A stretch of DNA of 64,000 nucleotides from Rhodococcus oxybenzonivorans (GTDB taxonomy: Bacteria; Actinomycetota; Actinomycetes; Mycobacteriales; Mycobacteriaceae): the NCBI RefSeq assembly GCF_003130705.1, contig NZ_CP021354.1:2046001-2110000 (forward strand), written 5' to 3'. Below are positions 1-8,914 of the stretch, piece by piece. Positions within the stretch are counted from its first letter, which is position 1. Every line of letters starts with the position of its first letter. A model generated the notes under the pieces. The model saw only the letters and a list, made by a program, of their open reading frames with translations. It was not told the DNA's origin and made no database searches. The position numbers were made by a program, and so were the translations under genes.

Positions 1-3000
1 TCCCTTGGGAGGCATCGCGGATGAACCTGCGAGATATTGCAGTGCGTCTCGTGGGATTAGCGATTCGAGTCGTTGCTCGCCAGCGAAGGAAAGGAGGCGT
101 TCGGCGTCGTCAGATGCCTTCCTTATTTGACGCATAAGTTTGGAGTCACGTTTTCTTCGGATCGCTTCCAGGAAAGCGTCGACCTGTTCGTCGGAGTTAT
201 CGAGCTCCAGGCATGTAAGTGACTGCTTAAGCATCTCTCGATCGTGCCCCCCGGTGACAAGTATCGTGTCTCCATCCCTGGCATATGCGCATTCGATCCG
301 CATTTCAGGACGTCCGGGCACTGCGGCGACCTTACTGATGGACAAGCACTTCTGCAGTATAAGCTCGTCAGGATCGTCTTCCATGTCGAGCTCATCGAAG
401 ATATCGAAAACATCAACGATGCACTCGGGCTCGGCGCTCGTCTCGTACGAATACGTCAGTGGGAGATCTTTGCCTTCCAAGCAATCCCAAAACTCCCGCA
501 AGTTATATGAGTCTTCCGGCGCGTCGACCAGTATGCACTTGATCCCGAACTCGTCCAACCCGCGATGAGCCTCCGGAGACAACGCCACTGCTACTTCCGA
601 CGGTGCGGCTTCTATCCAGCTACCCCTTGTCTTGACCCACACCTTGTCGGGCGCTGAGTTGGGATGAACGTGACACCACCAAGCGTAAGTACGACCGACC
701 TGGACGGAATCATTACGGTCTACATGCGTGCGAGCTAGTTTTGCGAACGCTGCGGTGTCGAGGCTGCTGACATCGGTTCGAAGCTCGAGGACCCGCGCCA
801 TCTCTTCACTGATATCAACGCCAGTGGCAACAGGAAGCAATCCATCGATGTCTTGCGTTTCGATGGACGGATCGAAAGCCTCACCGACGGCCACCGGCCC
901 AAGCGCGGTCGGGAGCATCCCGTGTTTCCTTACCCACCACAACTCTGGGGTAATGAAGCGAGCGGCTCGGTCTTGGCTAGGGTGGGTGACTCGGACGCGC
1001 GGATCATCGATACTTTCGATCACTGCGACGGTGAGAGCAACTCTATTCGTCGCGCCGAGCTCTGGAAGGCACTGAAGCGGTCCCAACAGGGGCCCGGGGG
1101 ACTCGATACGGAGCTTCTCGCGCGTTTGAATCCCGAGGGTCATACGGTCACCGACAGACGTGACCAATGTCTTCCAGTACTGGCGGAACCACTTCTCAGG
1201 CTCGCGACTGGCGTCCCTCGTCGGACGACTCCTGACTCCGAGCAAGTTGAGAATCTCGCCGTCTGCAGCGTGGTAGGTGCCGTCGATGAGGTAAAGGGCA
1301 TCCTCCTTGATCTGCTTGAGGCGATCGCCAGCAACGTAATGGTTCTCGGGGAGGACCCATTCGCCCCTACCGTCTCTGACACGGACTATTTGGGATGCTT
1401 TTCCCCGCAGGATCTGTTCGAAGCCATCGCGGACCGCAGCTTGGCCGGACCCTCGCATCGAGCTCCAAAGCGCATCCCAGTCTGCTGTGCCTGCATCCGC
1501 GAGGTCAGAGAGGAGTTGCAGCATCTCTCCGGCATCTTCGAAGGAGGTAATTCCGAGAGACTCCAATGCCTGAAGAGTCGATGGACGGTCGATCACCCGC
1601 GGATCCACGAAGACAGACCCGCCTTGGGACGCCGCTGTCCGAATGAAGCACTGGCCCTGCACGGGGCGTTGAAGCTGGCCGGTCTCAAGAAGAACGATTC
1701 GCGAGTCTCTCACGTCCATCTGGGCATTGCCGCCAAGTGCGGCGACACCGGCCGCTATCTCTATGGCGGCAGCGGACTGAGTCGGGCTTGGCTCAGCAAC
1801 AACTGCTTCCAGCCAATCGAGCACCCGCGCGGTGGGGCGTGGGTTGTCAATCATTAGTCGTTCGACCTTGGAACGCCGCTCGGGGCTCGTCGTGCAGTCA
1901 GGGTGGACCCAGGTTTCACGGAGTGCCGCGACCTCTCTCCACTCTTCAGCCCATTCACCAATCGTTTCGCTGGGAATTCTGCGGACGGAGTTAGGGGAGC
2001 GAAGTTGACCATCGAGGTCTGGAATGCAACGAGAATCCCGAAGTCGGGTGTAGACAGGCTCGTTTAAGACCGCGTCCGCCCAGCTACGTTCCTCGCGTCC
2101 ACGTGCGGGAAGAATATCTATGTACCGGCCGTAGGCGCCGTCGGCGACAAGTTCCTTCCGCGCGTCGACGACGAGGTGAGGAACCACTTCCGTCAGAATT
2201 TCAAAGTTGAACTCGCACTCAATAACGTTAATTCTGTCATCAGAGAGCTTCCAAGGGGCGTTAATGCGACCGCTAAGTGTCACGTCGGACTTGACCGGGA
2301 AGAACGCGCACAATTGACCAACACCGGCCTTGCCTGTCGCGGGCACCGCCCAGCTGACGGTAACAGAATCGCGACGCGCCGCATGCCCAGCTGACGCGAG
2401 CGCGGTGTCCGACGGTTTGTGTTCTCTCGCGAATACCAACCACTCCCGTTCACCCTCCTCTGTCGACAGTACAACCCTGTTCCCCTTCTTGGAGGCTGTG
2501 ATTCTGCGACTCTCTCCTTTGAATTCGTCTCGAAGGTCGAGCTGTTTTACATGCGGAGCGAATAGATTAAATGACTCGTCGAACTCTGAGATTTCTCCTG
2601 AGAGTTGGCTCGCAAATCCCGGTTTCAGCGGCACTTTGATAATAGTGACAGCCCACCCGGCCAAATCTGACAGGACCGGGTCCGAGTGGAACTCGGCGCG
2701 TGGGTCGAGGACCCAAGCGAGACGGAGTGCGGCGACATCGGCAGGATCGAAGTGCTCACCCAGTTCTGTCGACAGCTCACTCGCTGTGGCGAATCGGCTA
2801 AATTCGAAGCAAATCGAATGACTGAAAATTTGAGGAGCGTCGGAGATTCCGCTAATGGATTTGAAGCCGAGCCCAAAGCGGCCGATTTCACCACCGATTT
2901 TATTCGACAGATGAGTGTAGAGGAGCGCGCGCACCCCCGACGCGACGAACGGCTGTCCCTGGTTTGCGACGTATAACGCATGGTCAGTGAGGACGACTTG

Positions 3001-3219
3001 GACCCGACCGGGCGAGCCGCGCAGTGCATCGGCGGCATTCTGCACAAGCTCTTGTATTTGCTTCCGTCCGTAGCCGCCCTCCGCGATTCCGCGCTCCTTG
3101 CCAGCGTCTTCCAGAACCCGATTAGAATCCCGCTTATACACCTCGACGCATTTCGCGTGGTAGTCGTTTACTTGACCGACAAGTGTCGGATCCGGGATTG
3201 CCCACCCCTGCTTGACCAC
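1..3219 (-). CDS. Very large GHKL (sacsin-like) ATPase, 3' end beyond the left edge
   Basis: An open frame of 1073 codons runs from a GTG at 3219 to the left edge; every part I translated was free of stops. The start follows GGAGG with a 7-nt spacer. The N-terminus carries the Bergerat-fold boxes: ELVQNAADAL (about residues 57-66) is the N box, VANQGQPF (84-91) the G1 region and GRFGLGFKS (113-121) the G2 box. About 250 residues later comes APWKLSDDRINV, typical of sacsin-type HATPase proteins. The remaining ~700 residues have no domain I recognise. GHKL ATPases of this size are known next to DNA methyltransferases in restriction-like loci (MORC/paraMORC systems are the described case). Here it lies downstream of two cytosine methyltransferase homologues on the same strand, so a role as the ATP-driven sensor or effector of a modification-dependent defence system is inferred. 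The missing C-terminus may hold a nuclease domain. Confidence 0.85.
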   Translation of the reverse strand, partial: MVKQGWAIPDPTLVGQVNDYHAKCVEVYKRDSNRVLEDAGKERGIAEGGYGRKQIQELVQNAADALRGSPGRVQVVLTDHALYVANQGQPFVASGVRALLYTHLSNKIGGEIGRFGLGFKSISGISDAPQIFSHSICFEFSRFATASELSTELGEHFDPADVAALRLAWVLDPRAEFHSDPVLSDLAGWAVTIIKVPLKPGFASQLSGEISEFDESFNLFAPHVKQLDLRDEFKGESRRITASKKGNRVVLSTEEGEREWLVFAREHKPSDTALASAGHAARRDSVTVSWAVPATGKAGVGQLCAFFPVKSDVTLSGRINAPWKLSDDRINVIECEFNFEILTEVVPHLVVDARKELVADGAYGRYIDILPARGREERSWADAVLNEPVYTRLRDSRCIPDLDGQLRSPNSVRRIPSETIGEWAEEWREVAALRETWVHPDCTTSPERRSKVERLMIDNPRPTARVLDWLEAVVAEPSPTQSAAAIEIAAGVAALGGNAQMDVRDSRIVLLETGQLQRPVQGQCFIRTAASQGGSVFVDPRVIDRPSTLQALESLGITSFEDAGEMLQLLSDLADAGTADWDALWSSMRGSGQAAVRDGFEQILRGKASQIVRVRDGRGEWVLPENHYVAGDRLKQIKEDALYLIDGTYHAADGEILNLLGVRSRPTRDASREPEKWFRQYWKTLVTSVGDRMTLGIQTREKLRIESPGPLLGPLQCLPELGATNRVALTVAVIESIDDPRVRVTHPSQDRAARFITPELWWVRKHGMLPTALGPVAVGEAFDPSIETQDIDGLLPVATGVDISEEMARVLELRTDVSSLDTAAFAKLARTHVDRNDSVQVGRTYAWWCHVHPNSAPDKVWVKTRGSWIEAAPSEVAVALSPEAHRGLDEFGIKCILVDAPEDSYNLREFWDCLEGKDLPLTYSYETSAEPECIVDVFDIFDELDMEDDPDELILQKCLSISKVAAVPGRPEMRIECAYARDGDTILVTGGHDREMLKQSLTCLELDNSDEQVDAFLEAIRRKRDSKLMRQIRKASDDAERLLSFAGEQRLESLIPRDALQYLAGSSAMPPKG

Positions 3220-3742
3220 CGACAAACCTCCAACAATGTCAACAAAGCTATCTTCGATAGGACTCGAACGGTACATATCTTTGGTGTGCGACAACCCGCA
3301 TTTCGCAACGGCACAAAGATGAGGTGGAAGAATCCCTCGCTCTTGGCTGAATGCTGCGACAGAGTGGGCATTGGTCGTCTTACCACGGATCGACGCTCAT
3401 GTTCGTGCTGTGACATGCGAAGGCCGCGTGCCACCAGGATTACCCAGAGTGGGTCTGGTCTGATCGGCACCCCAGGTCGGTACCGAACTGTGGACGGAAG
3501 TAACCAAGTGCATCCCACTTCTTGTCGTCGGCGGGCCCATGCAGTGCCGTCTAATGTCCGAATCGGAACTATGGCTTCAAAAGTTACACCTCGCGTGTGA
3601 CAGCCAGCGTACGAACGCAGGCTGACGGAAGCGCTGTGGTGCAGGCCGGCCGTCGTGGCCGTCCCAACTTCGTTTCGTAGACCTGGGTGGCGTCGATAGA
3701 TCAGAAGGACTCGGGACCTGACTACCACAGCACCACAATCAG
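3220..3742. other. Gene-poor gap inside the methyltransferase/GHKL locus
   Basis: These 523 bases separate the methyltransferase stop from the GHKL ATPase start. A long open frame exists on the minus strand, but its Arg/Cys/His-rich translation resembles no family and it runs into the ATPase gene out of frame. I looked for a Vsr-type nick endonuclease, which often accompanies Dcm enzymes, and did not find its motifs. The gap is large for an operon, so the ATPase may have its own promoter here. Confidence 0.4.
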
Positions 3743-4852
3743 TTAGTTGGCATATGATCCGCTCAGGGCCCCGTGCTTCGACTGTGACCATTCCTTCCGG
3801 ACCACTTCATCGAAGAACTCTGGGTTCAAGTCCAATCGAAGTGCCGCAGCCAGAACGTGGGCGCCTAAACGTGGTGGAATCGCATTGCCTATCTGTTGCG
3901 AGATGGCGTTGCCCCTCCATGGGAAGTCATGAGGAAACGTCTGAAGTAGGCCCGCCTCGGCGTTGGTAAAGCGTGGAAGTTCGGCACCGTTGGAGCCCAC
4001 AATTCGGTTACGAGAGATCTTTCCCGTGACGGTGGCGGAAGGTTCGTGGGACAGTCGCCGTCCGCGATTCCGCGGGTCGCCACCAGAGCCGTAGTTCGAA
4101 ACGACTTCAAATTCTCCGCGCACCAGCCCTTGGGGGACGACGTTAAGGGCGTCCTGCATGTTCGTCCACCGCGGAAGTCCAGGCACTCCTGCCGTAATCG
4201 TCTCCCCCTTGCGGTACGGTCGGTGGGTTGGCAAGGGAAGAGCCGGAGCGAACTTGCGGTTGGCCACGAGAATCGCCCGTCGGCGAGTCTGCGGAACGCC
4301 GTATTGTTCGGCACGAAGGACGCCGCACACGGTCTTATACCCCAGCCCCTCCAGAACCTCGCCCATCGCTTCCCATACTGGTAGAACGGCTGGAACCTGT
4401 TCGAGAATCACAGCGTCGTAGGGAATACCTAGTTCATGAGACTCGATAACCCAGCGCAAGGGTTGTAATACTAAGCCGGTTCGCTCGTCCTCAAGGGCCG
4501 CGATCGCGGATGTCACGTCGACGCCAATTGCCATCTGTTTGACGAAAGCCAACACCTCGTTGAGCGCTCGTCGGCCACTGCCTGCGCCCGCGACGGTGTA
4601 TGTCTGGCAGGGCGGCCCGCCAGCTAGCACATTAGCATCGGAAAAATCAGCGGGGCCGAAGCTGCGCACATCCCCATGTTCCGTGGTGAGGCCGGCCTCA
4701 TTGCGCGTCTCGAAGGCATCGTCATCCCACTCGATCCCGTGTACCGGTATACCCAACCAATGGGCAGCGACGTCGAGCCCCCCTGGCCCTGCGAACAGAT
4801 CGACGATTCGGTATCGGGACGCGTGCGCGTTCCGTCGCTTGCTAGAGGCCAT
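3743..4852 (-). CDS. DNA (cytosine-5) methyltransferase, catalytically intact
   Basis: 369 aa. It transfers a methyl group from S-adenosylmethionine to C5 of cytosine in DNA. The ordered motifs are visible: motif I DLFAGPGG (18-25), motif IV GGPPCQTY with catalytic Cys82, motif VI as EQV (151-153) where most family members have ENV, motif VIII QTRRR (188-192), and motif X QIGNAIPP near the C-terminus. The region between motifs VIII and IX, where target recognition resides, is of normal size. The ATG at 4852 is preferred over an in-frame TTG two codons upstream; no good ribosome site precedes either. It lies 63 bp downstream of a second methyltransferase homologue on the same strand and upstream of the GHKL ATPase, suggesting one modification/defence operon. 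The Asn to Gln change in motif VI is conservative and activity is likely retained. Confidence 0.93.
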   Translation of the reverse strand: MASSKRRNAHASRYRIVDLFAGPGGLDVAAHWLGIPVHGIEWDDDAFETRNEAGLTTEHGDVRSFGPADFSDANVLAGGPPCQTYTVAGAGSGRRALNEVLAFVKQMAIGVDVTSAIAALEDERTGLVLQPLRWVIESHELGIPYDAVILEQVPAVLPVWEAMGEVLEGLGYKTVCGVLRAEQYGVPQTRRRAILVANRKFAPALPLPTHRPYRKGETITAGVPGLPRWTNMQDALNVVPQGLVRGEFEVVSNYGSGGDPRNRGRRLSHEPSATVTGKISRNRIVGSNGAELPRFTNAEAGLLQTFPHDFPWRGNAISQQIGNAIPPRLGAHVLAAALRLDLNPEFFDEVVRKEWSQSKHGALSGSYAN

Positions 4853-4915
4853 GGACAAGTATGTTATTACCTCGTACCGACCAACTCTTACATGCGACCG
4901 TTGTTGGATGTGGGG

Positions 4916-5935
4916 TTAGAAACGCATCGATGAGGAGATCGAGAGCCCCAGCGCGTAAGCGAGCGGCGGCGGAACAGCGTTCGCAATCTGACGATATCGA
5001 GCGGTCTTGCGCCCGGCCACGTGCCAATCATCCGGAAACCCCTGTAAAATCGCTGTCTGTTCGACAGTCAAGCGCACCATTCCTTGCCGACCCTTCCTTG
5101 GCATCCAAGCGAAATCGCTCCGCGGGACAGCGTCACTGACGGTCCCACCGTCGACGCCTATCCTCGCCCATGCGCGTTTCGTTCCAGTCGGCCCAAGATC
5201 TGCGCCGCCGCGCTCCCACGAACCACCTACGATCGTCGGCGCAAGGATCCGCGCCTGATGAGCCCAGCTGTCCGCGTCCGGCCAGCCACTTGATCGCATA
5301 GACTCGGCCAGGACTTCCCCAACTGTCGTGCGAGGGTTGGATGCAGGAAGCGGAGGCAGGAAGCGATTAGCAGCGACACTGTCCAGCCCCACCACAAATC
5401 CATGTTTTCGGTCCTGGGCCAGGTTGAAATCAGCAGCGTTAAGAATTAAGAAGTTGCACCGGTAACCCATATCTTCCAATCCGTGCCGGATATAGTCCCG
5501 CAGCGGAAAATATGTCTTCGAACTCACAAGGTCAGGAACGTTGTCTATTAGAACGCACCTCGGTCGAACCTCAGATGTCAGCCGGAGCGTTGTCCGCATT
5601 AAATCGACCTCCGACTCCGCTCCCCGAGCTCGCGCATTTGCTGCTGTAGCTTTCAATCGGGGAAGGCCGGCGGACAACAGGTCAACGCCGAATACCTGAG
5701 GCGCATCGGTGGGATCGAAGTCACGGATATCCATTTCTCGAACATCCCAACTAGGACGGTTTTTCCGCAACGTCTCACATGCAATCGGGAGCTCTTCGAT
5801 CAGCAAGACTGGATCGAACCCTGCCATTTCTAGTCCCAGTGCCAGCCCTCCCACTCCTGCACAAATCTCAAGGGAAGTGAGCCGTCGGCCCGCGTCGCGG
5901 CGACGCGCGATACCTGGAGCTAACGCATTACTCAT
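4916..5935 (-). CDS. Cytosine-5 methyltransferase homologue lacking the catalytic Cys
   Basis: 339 aa. Motif I is EICAGVGGLALGL (23-35), motif VI is DNV (131-133), and YRQIANAVPPPLAYALG near the C-terminus is motif X. The block TIVGGS..RGGADLGPT in the variable region matches an actinobacterial Dcm subfamily. The motif IV segment aligns cleanly but reads AGLPRLKAT, so Arg93 stands where the nucleophilic Cys of PCQ or PCPPFS should be. Motif VIII is also eroded (QDRKHG). There is no frameshift. The protein should still bind SAM and DNA but should not methylate by the known covalent mechanism. The start ATG at 5935 follows AGGAATGGGG. Being the first gene before an active methyltransferase, it may be a specificity or partner subunit, or a methyl-site reader. 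That role is inferred. Confidence 0.85.
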   Translation of the reverse strand: MSNALAPGIARRRDAGRRLTSLEICAGVGGLALGLEMAGFDPVLLIEELPIACETLRKNRPSWDVREMDIRDFDPTDAPQVFGVDLLSAGLPRLKATAANARARGAESEVDLMRTTLRLTSEVRPRCVLIDNVPDLVSSKTYFPLRDYIRHGLEDMGYRCNFLILNAADFNLAQDRKHGFVVGLDSVAANRFLPPLPASNPRTTVGEVLAESMRSSGWPDADSWAHQARILAPTIVGGSWERGGADLGPTGTKRAWARIGVDGGTVSDAVPRSDFAWMPRKGRQGMVRLTVEQTAILQGFPDDWHVAGRKTARYRQIANAVPPPLAYALGLSISSSMRF

Positions 5936-7544
5936 CAATCCCCATTCCTAACAGCTTCACCGGTCCCGGGCCTTAAAACCCGCGCTCGATCGCCGCATCA
6001 CTGTTCTCCCACCTCGGGTGATTCGTACACGATACCAATCGGTATGGTTTGTACGTCGACGGGTGAATCTTCCGGGCGTCGATAGGTTTGCAAGAGCTAC
6101 TGGTTCGCCCCGAAGAAGGCCGAGGTGTCGCGTTGTCGGCGAGGATTCATGCGATGCCTTCCCTGGGGGCCTGCGCGGTGATGGAAGCACGACGTCTTCT
6201 TGAGCAGGCCTCGGAGGTCCAGGGCGTCGGGATTCAGTGTAGGCCCGCGTTCGACATGGTCCACGACTGGGTGGAACATGGCGAATACAAACCTGAAGGG
6301 TACCTACAGGGTGCGGCGGCCAGCGTCGAGTGTATGAGATTGTGCCCGAGCCGGTTGGGCTTGGTCGCGATGTGGCGGGCATTGTGGCGATTCGGTGCCA
6401 CGTCGAAGGTGTCGTTCCCGGCAATGGTGTTCCTCCAGCTTCCGGCGAGTCCGGCGGCTTTGGCGGGCATGCTGCTCAGCAGTCGATGCGCAGGTCGCGG
6501 AGGATAGCTGCGGCGTCGGTTAGTCGTGGGCGGCGACGGGCAAACCGAGTTGCAGGTTGGCGTCCACGTTGTCGAAGCCCAGTTAATTCCGCTGTTGGTA
6601 GGTGGAATCAGCGACGCTAAGTCAAGCGAATATACTACTGGCATACCGTTTCCTACTTTCCTCATCAATCCTAACCTTTTCGACCCTCGTTGCGGCCGCC
6701 TTCCGAATCTCATAACTGACGACCCATAAAAGGGTCCGACAGTCCCGACTGCACCGAGCATCGAGCCGAGGGCTGACCATGCCCGCATTCATGGTGATAA
6801 TTGTGCAATCCGCCCGCGGCGAGACGGGGAAGGTGAGCCGGCAGATGACGCGGAAATTTCGTGATCGGCGTCGAGTTGCAGGCGGAATTTTGCGTCCAGC
6901 AAACGCAGTTACCCTGGTCAAACCTCTTCGCTGCCCAAGAAGTTGCCCTGGCCTACGCTGAAGTTCCCTTCCGCATGCCACCACCACTTCCATCTAACAC
7001 CCCCGCGAACCAGAGTATGCAGACCGGCGGACAGATATCATGGACGCGATAAGTCTGAAGCCGCCCTTTATGGTCCGGCTACGGTACGCCGTGCGCGCGG
7101 GCTGCGGCGGACGTATGTACCGCTAGATGCACGATAGCTAGCGACTGAAACCAGAAAGCGAAACAATGGCGGTTTTGCTAAAGAAAACATAACGTGCAAA
7201 AATACGCGAATGGCTTTACGGGCAATCGTCGGAAAATGCAAAATCCCTAATTGATATGGATAATTCTCCAGCCAATTCAGAGAGCATGGATGATATCCGA
7301 TCCGCCGTGCAGTTCCTGGAGGACGAGGATCTTAACAAGGAGCTGAAATATTTTGGGAATACTCCACCACAATCAGCATCACGCCAAAGGGGTCCGGAAG
7401 ATGGAAGAGGACTTCGAAAGTTCGGCGTTGGAGGTCAAGGGCGCGACTGCCGCAGCATTCTGGTCCGTCGCGAGGGTGGTCAGGAGCCGACGTGTCATAC
7501 CCGTCGCCCTCTCACCCGTCAGGCGCCGGCGACCGAGCAGCAGT
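5936..7544. other. 1.6-kb decayed intergenic region
   Basis: Between the methyltransferase operon and the insertion sequence I find no intact gene. The part near 6360-6595 is a riboflavin-gene relic listed separately. The stretch around 7140-7340 is clearly AT-richer than the rest of the window and carries an ATG-initiated frame at 7256 whose first ~30 codons look protein-like before it becomes Arg/Gln-rich; I do not consider it a gene. The promoter of the methyltransferase operon must lie at the left end of this region. Confidence 0.5.
6360..6595 (-). pseudogene. Relic of GTP cyclohydrolase II (ribA), copy 1
   Basis: Read on the minus strand, with frame changes, this stretch encodes recognisable C-terminal RibA pieces: [15 protein letters not shown], then a PAKAAGL piece matching the NNPAK motif, then an N.HN.R.I.TK tail. 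In intact RibA these follow the GTP-binding core, and the final Tyr-Leu-x-Thr-Lys closes the protein. Stops and frameshifts interrupt it and the zinc-binding N-terminal half is absent. A less decayed relative lies at 13334-13790 in the same orientation; the best-conserved part of the two is about 40 bp around the VDANLQLG codons with a few mismatches. Confidence 0.6.
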
Positions 7545-8864
7545 CCTGACTTGCACAATTCTAGTAACCCGATCAGGGGCGTAGTTCAAGCGCGGTGAGG
7601 ATTGCGGCGGCATCTCGTGTGATCGGGTCCGCTGCTGTGGGGTTGGCCGGCGATCGTCAGAGTGACCTCCTGAAGCGGCCCGGGGTCATCAGCGCATTGG
7701 GCGTGTTGGTGACGTAACTCTTCAACCCGACCAGCCATCGGGCGCGCTCGAGGGCCGAGGAGGGCCGAGGTGTCGAGGCTGCGGCCCTCAGTAATGGTCT
7801 TGATGAACCTGGGTCGCTTCGGTGGCTTGTCGCCGTCGACGATGTCGCGGGCGCGAGCTTCCTGGGCATTGAGGGTCATTTTGTCACGGACCACTCGTCG
7901 CTTCGAGTACTGCCAGACTGCCCGCCACGACTACGGATGCCCGGCCGCGTCCCAGACCGGCTCGGTGCGCCTCTTGAGGTTGTTGACGGTGCTCTCCGCG
8001 TGCCGGGGCGTGACCGTGTCAACACTCTGTCCGTCGGCGAAAACTACTCTCTTCCAGTGAAAACGGTTCGCAAGATCGGCGGGTTCTTTGGTGACGCGGG
8101 ACCCGGCGGTGAACTGCAACCCGACCTCATCGAGGGAAGCATGATTGTCGGCAGAGAGCATTCCTGCGTCCGCAGCGATCACCATCTCCACGCCCTTGAG
8201 GCCGTGGCGAGCCCTGGAACTGCCGGATGATGAGCACGATGGTATGGGTTTCGGCATTGTTGCCCTCGAAGCACCCGATTTCGAGAGGAGACCCGGTGCG
8301 GTCGACGAGCAGACCGACGGTAGTCTTTTGTGGCGCAACGGTTCAATGCGTTGGCGTAGGTGTTGAGGTGGGCTGGGGCCAGGCCGATCTCACCGACGAC
8401 ACGGATCGTGTCGATCATCGATGTCGGGTCGACGATCCGACCAGGAACAGGTTGGAAGAACGCGTCGTCGATCACGTCGAAACCCAGCCGTCGCCATCCC
8501 GCCTCGATCAGCCAGCGGGACCGTTTCGCCACGATCACCGACCCTCGATCACCGCCGTCGTCGAGACCGAGGTCGAGTTCCTCCTGACTGGCACTCAACG
8601 TCCCTCGGGCGGTCTGCCGCAACGCCGCTAACTCACCGTCGGTGTGGGCGGAGCCGACGTGCTCGAAAATTTTTCTGTCGGCCACGGTCCTTCGCCACGA
8701 TCTGCACCGCCGTCGCTCCCAACGCGGTCCGAAGTTTGCGGATGCACGCGGCCACAACCGCCGATTTTACCGGCCGATTAGTGCCCCAGACCGCCGACCA
8801 TCGATGCCACCACCAGCGCAAACATCAACTGATGCCGGAATTTCCTCAACATGTGCAAGTCAGG
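7545..8864 (-). mobile_element. Decayed IS1634-family insertion sequence with 13-bp terminal inverted repeats
   Basis: The element is bounded by CCTGACTTGCACA at 7545-7557 and its exact reverse complement at 8852-8864. The 1320 bp between them hold one broken transposase gene on the minus strand. I see no target-site duplication in the bases flanking the repeats. The right end lies 50 bp from the stop codon of the ABC-3C ATPase gene, so the element sits between the methyltransferase locus and the ABC-3C operon. Confidence 0.75.
7590..8800 (-). pseudogene. IS1634-type (DDE) transposase, frameshifted and internally deleted
   Basis: Minus-strand fragments in several frames join into one transposase. 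The N-terminal part carries KLRTALGATAVQIVAKD and FEHVGSAHTDGELAALRQ. The middle has ARRGLKGVEMVIAADAG-type sequence with the catalytic-region Asp (AADAGMLS), followed by RFIKT and the LVGLKSYVTN block. After NALMTPG about 200 codons normally containing the catalytic Glu region (YHDLWHVEQSFRMSK in relatives) are missing. The frame resumes at VTLTIAG and ends RDAAAILTALELRP. Frameshifts plus this deletion make it non-functional; it could move only if supplied with transposase in trans. Confidence 0.75.
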
Positions 8865-8914
8865 CTAGGCCGTCTGCACCGACACCAGCATTCCTCAAGG
8901 AACAAACGCGTTCC

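Noticed and set aside
853..1857. 334-codon plus-strand open frame
   Set aside because: It is antisense to the GHKL ATPase frame, which is supported by motifs and continuous coding.
3241..3300. GTTCGAGTCC-like tRNA T-arm sequence
   Set aside because: No acceptor or anticodon stem can be built around it; it is chance similarity.
3168..3791. 207-codon minus-strand open frame between the methyltransferase and the GHKL ATPase
   Set aside because: Composition is Arg/Cys/His-rich without family pattern, it overlaps both neighbours out of frame, and no ribosome site is convincing.
7256..7549. 97-codon plus-strand frame in the AT-rich stretch
   Set aside because: Only the first ~30 codons look plausible; the rest is low-complexity and runs to the IS end.
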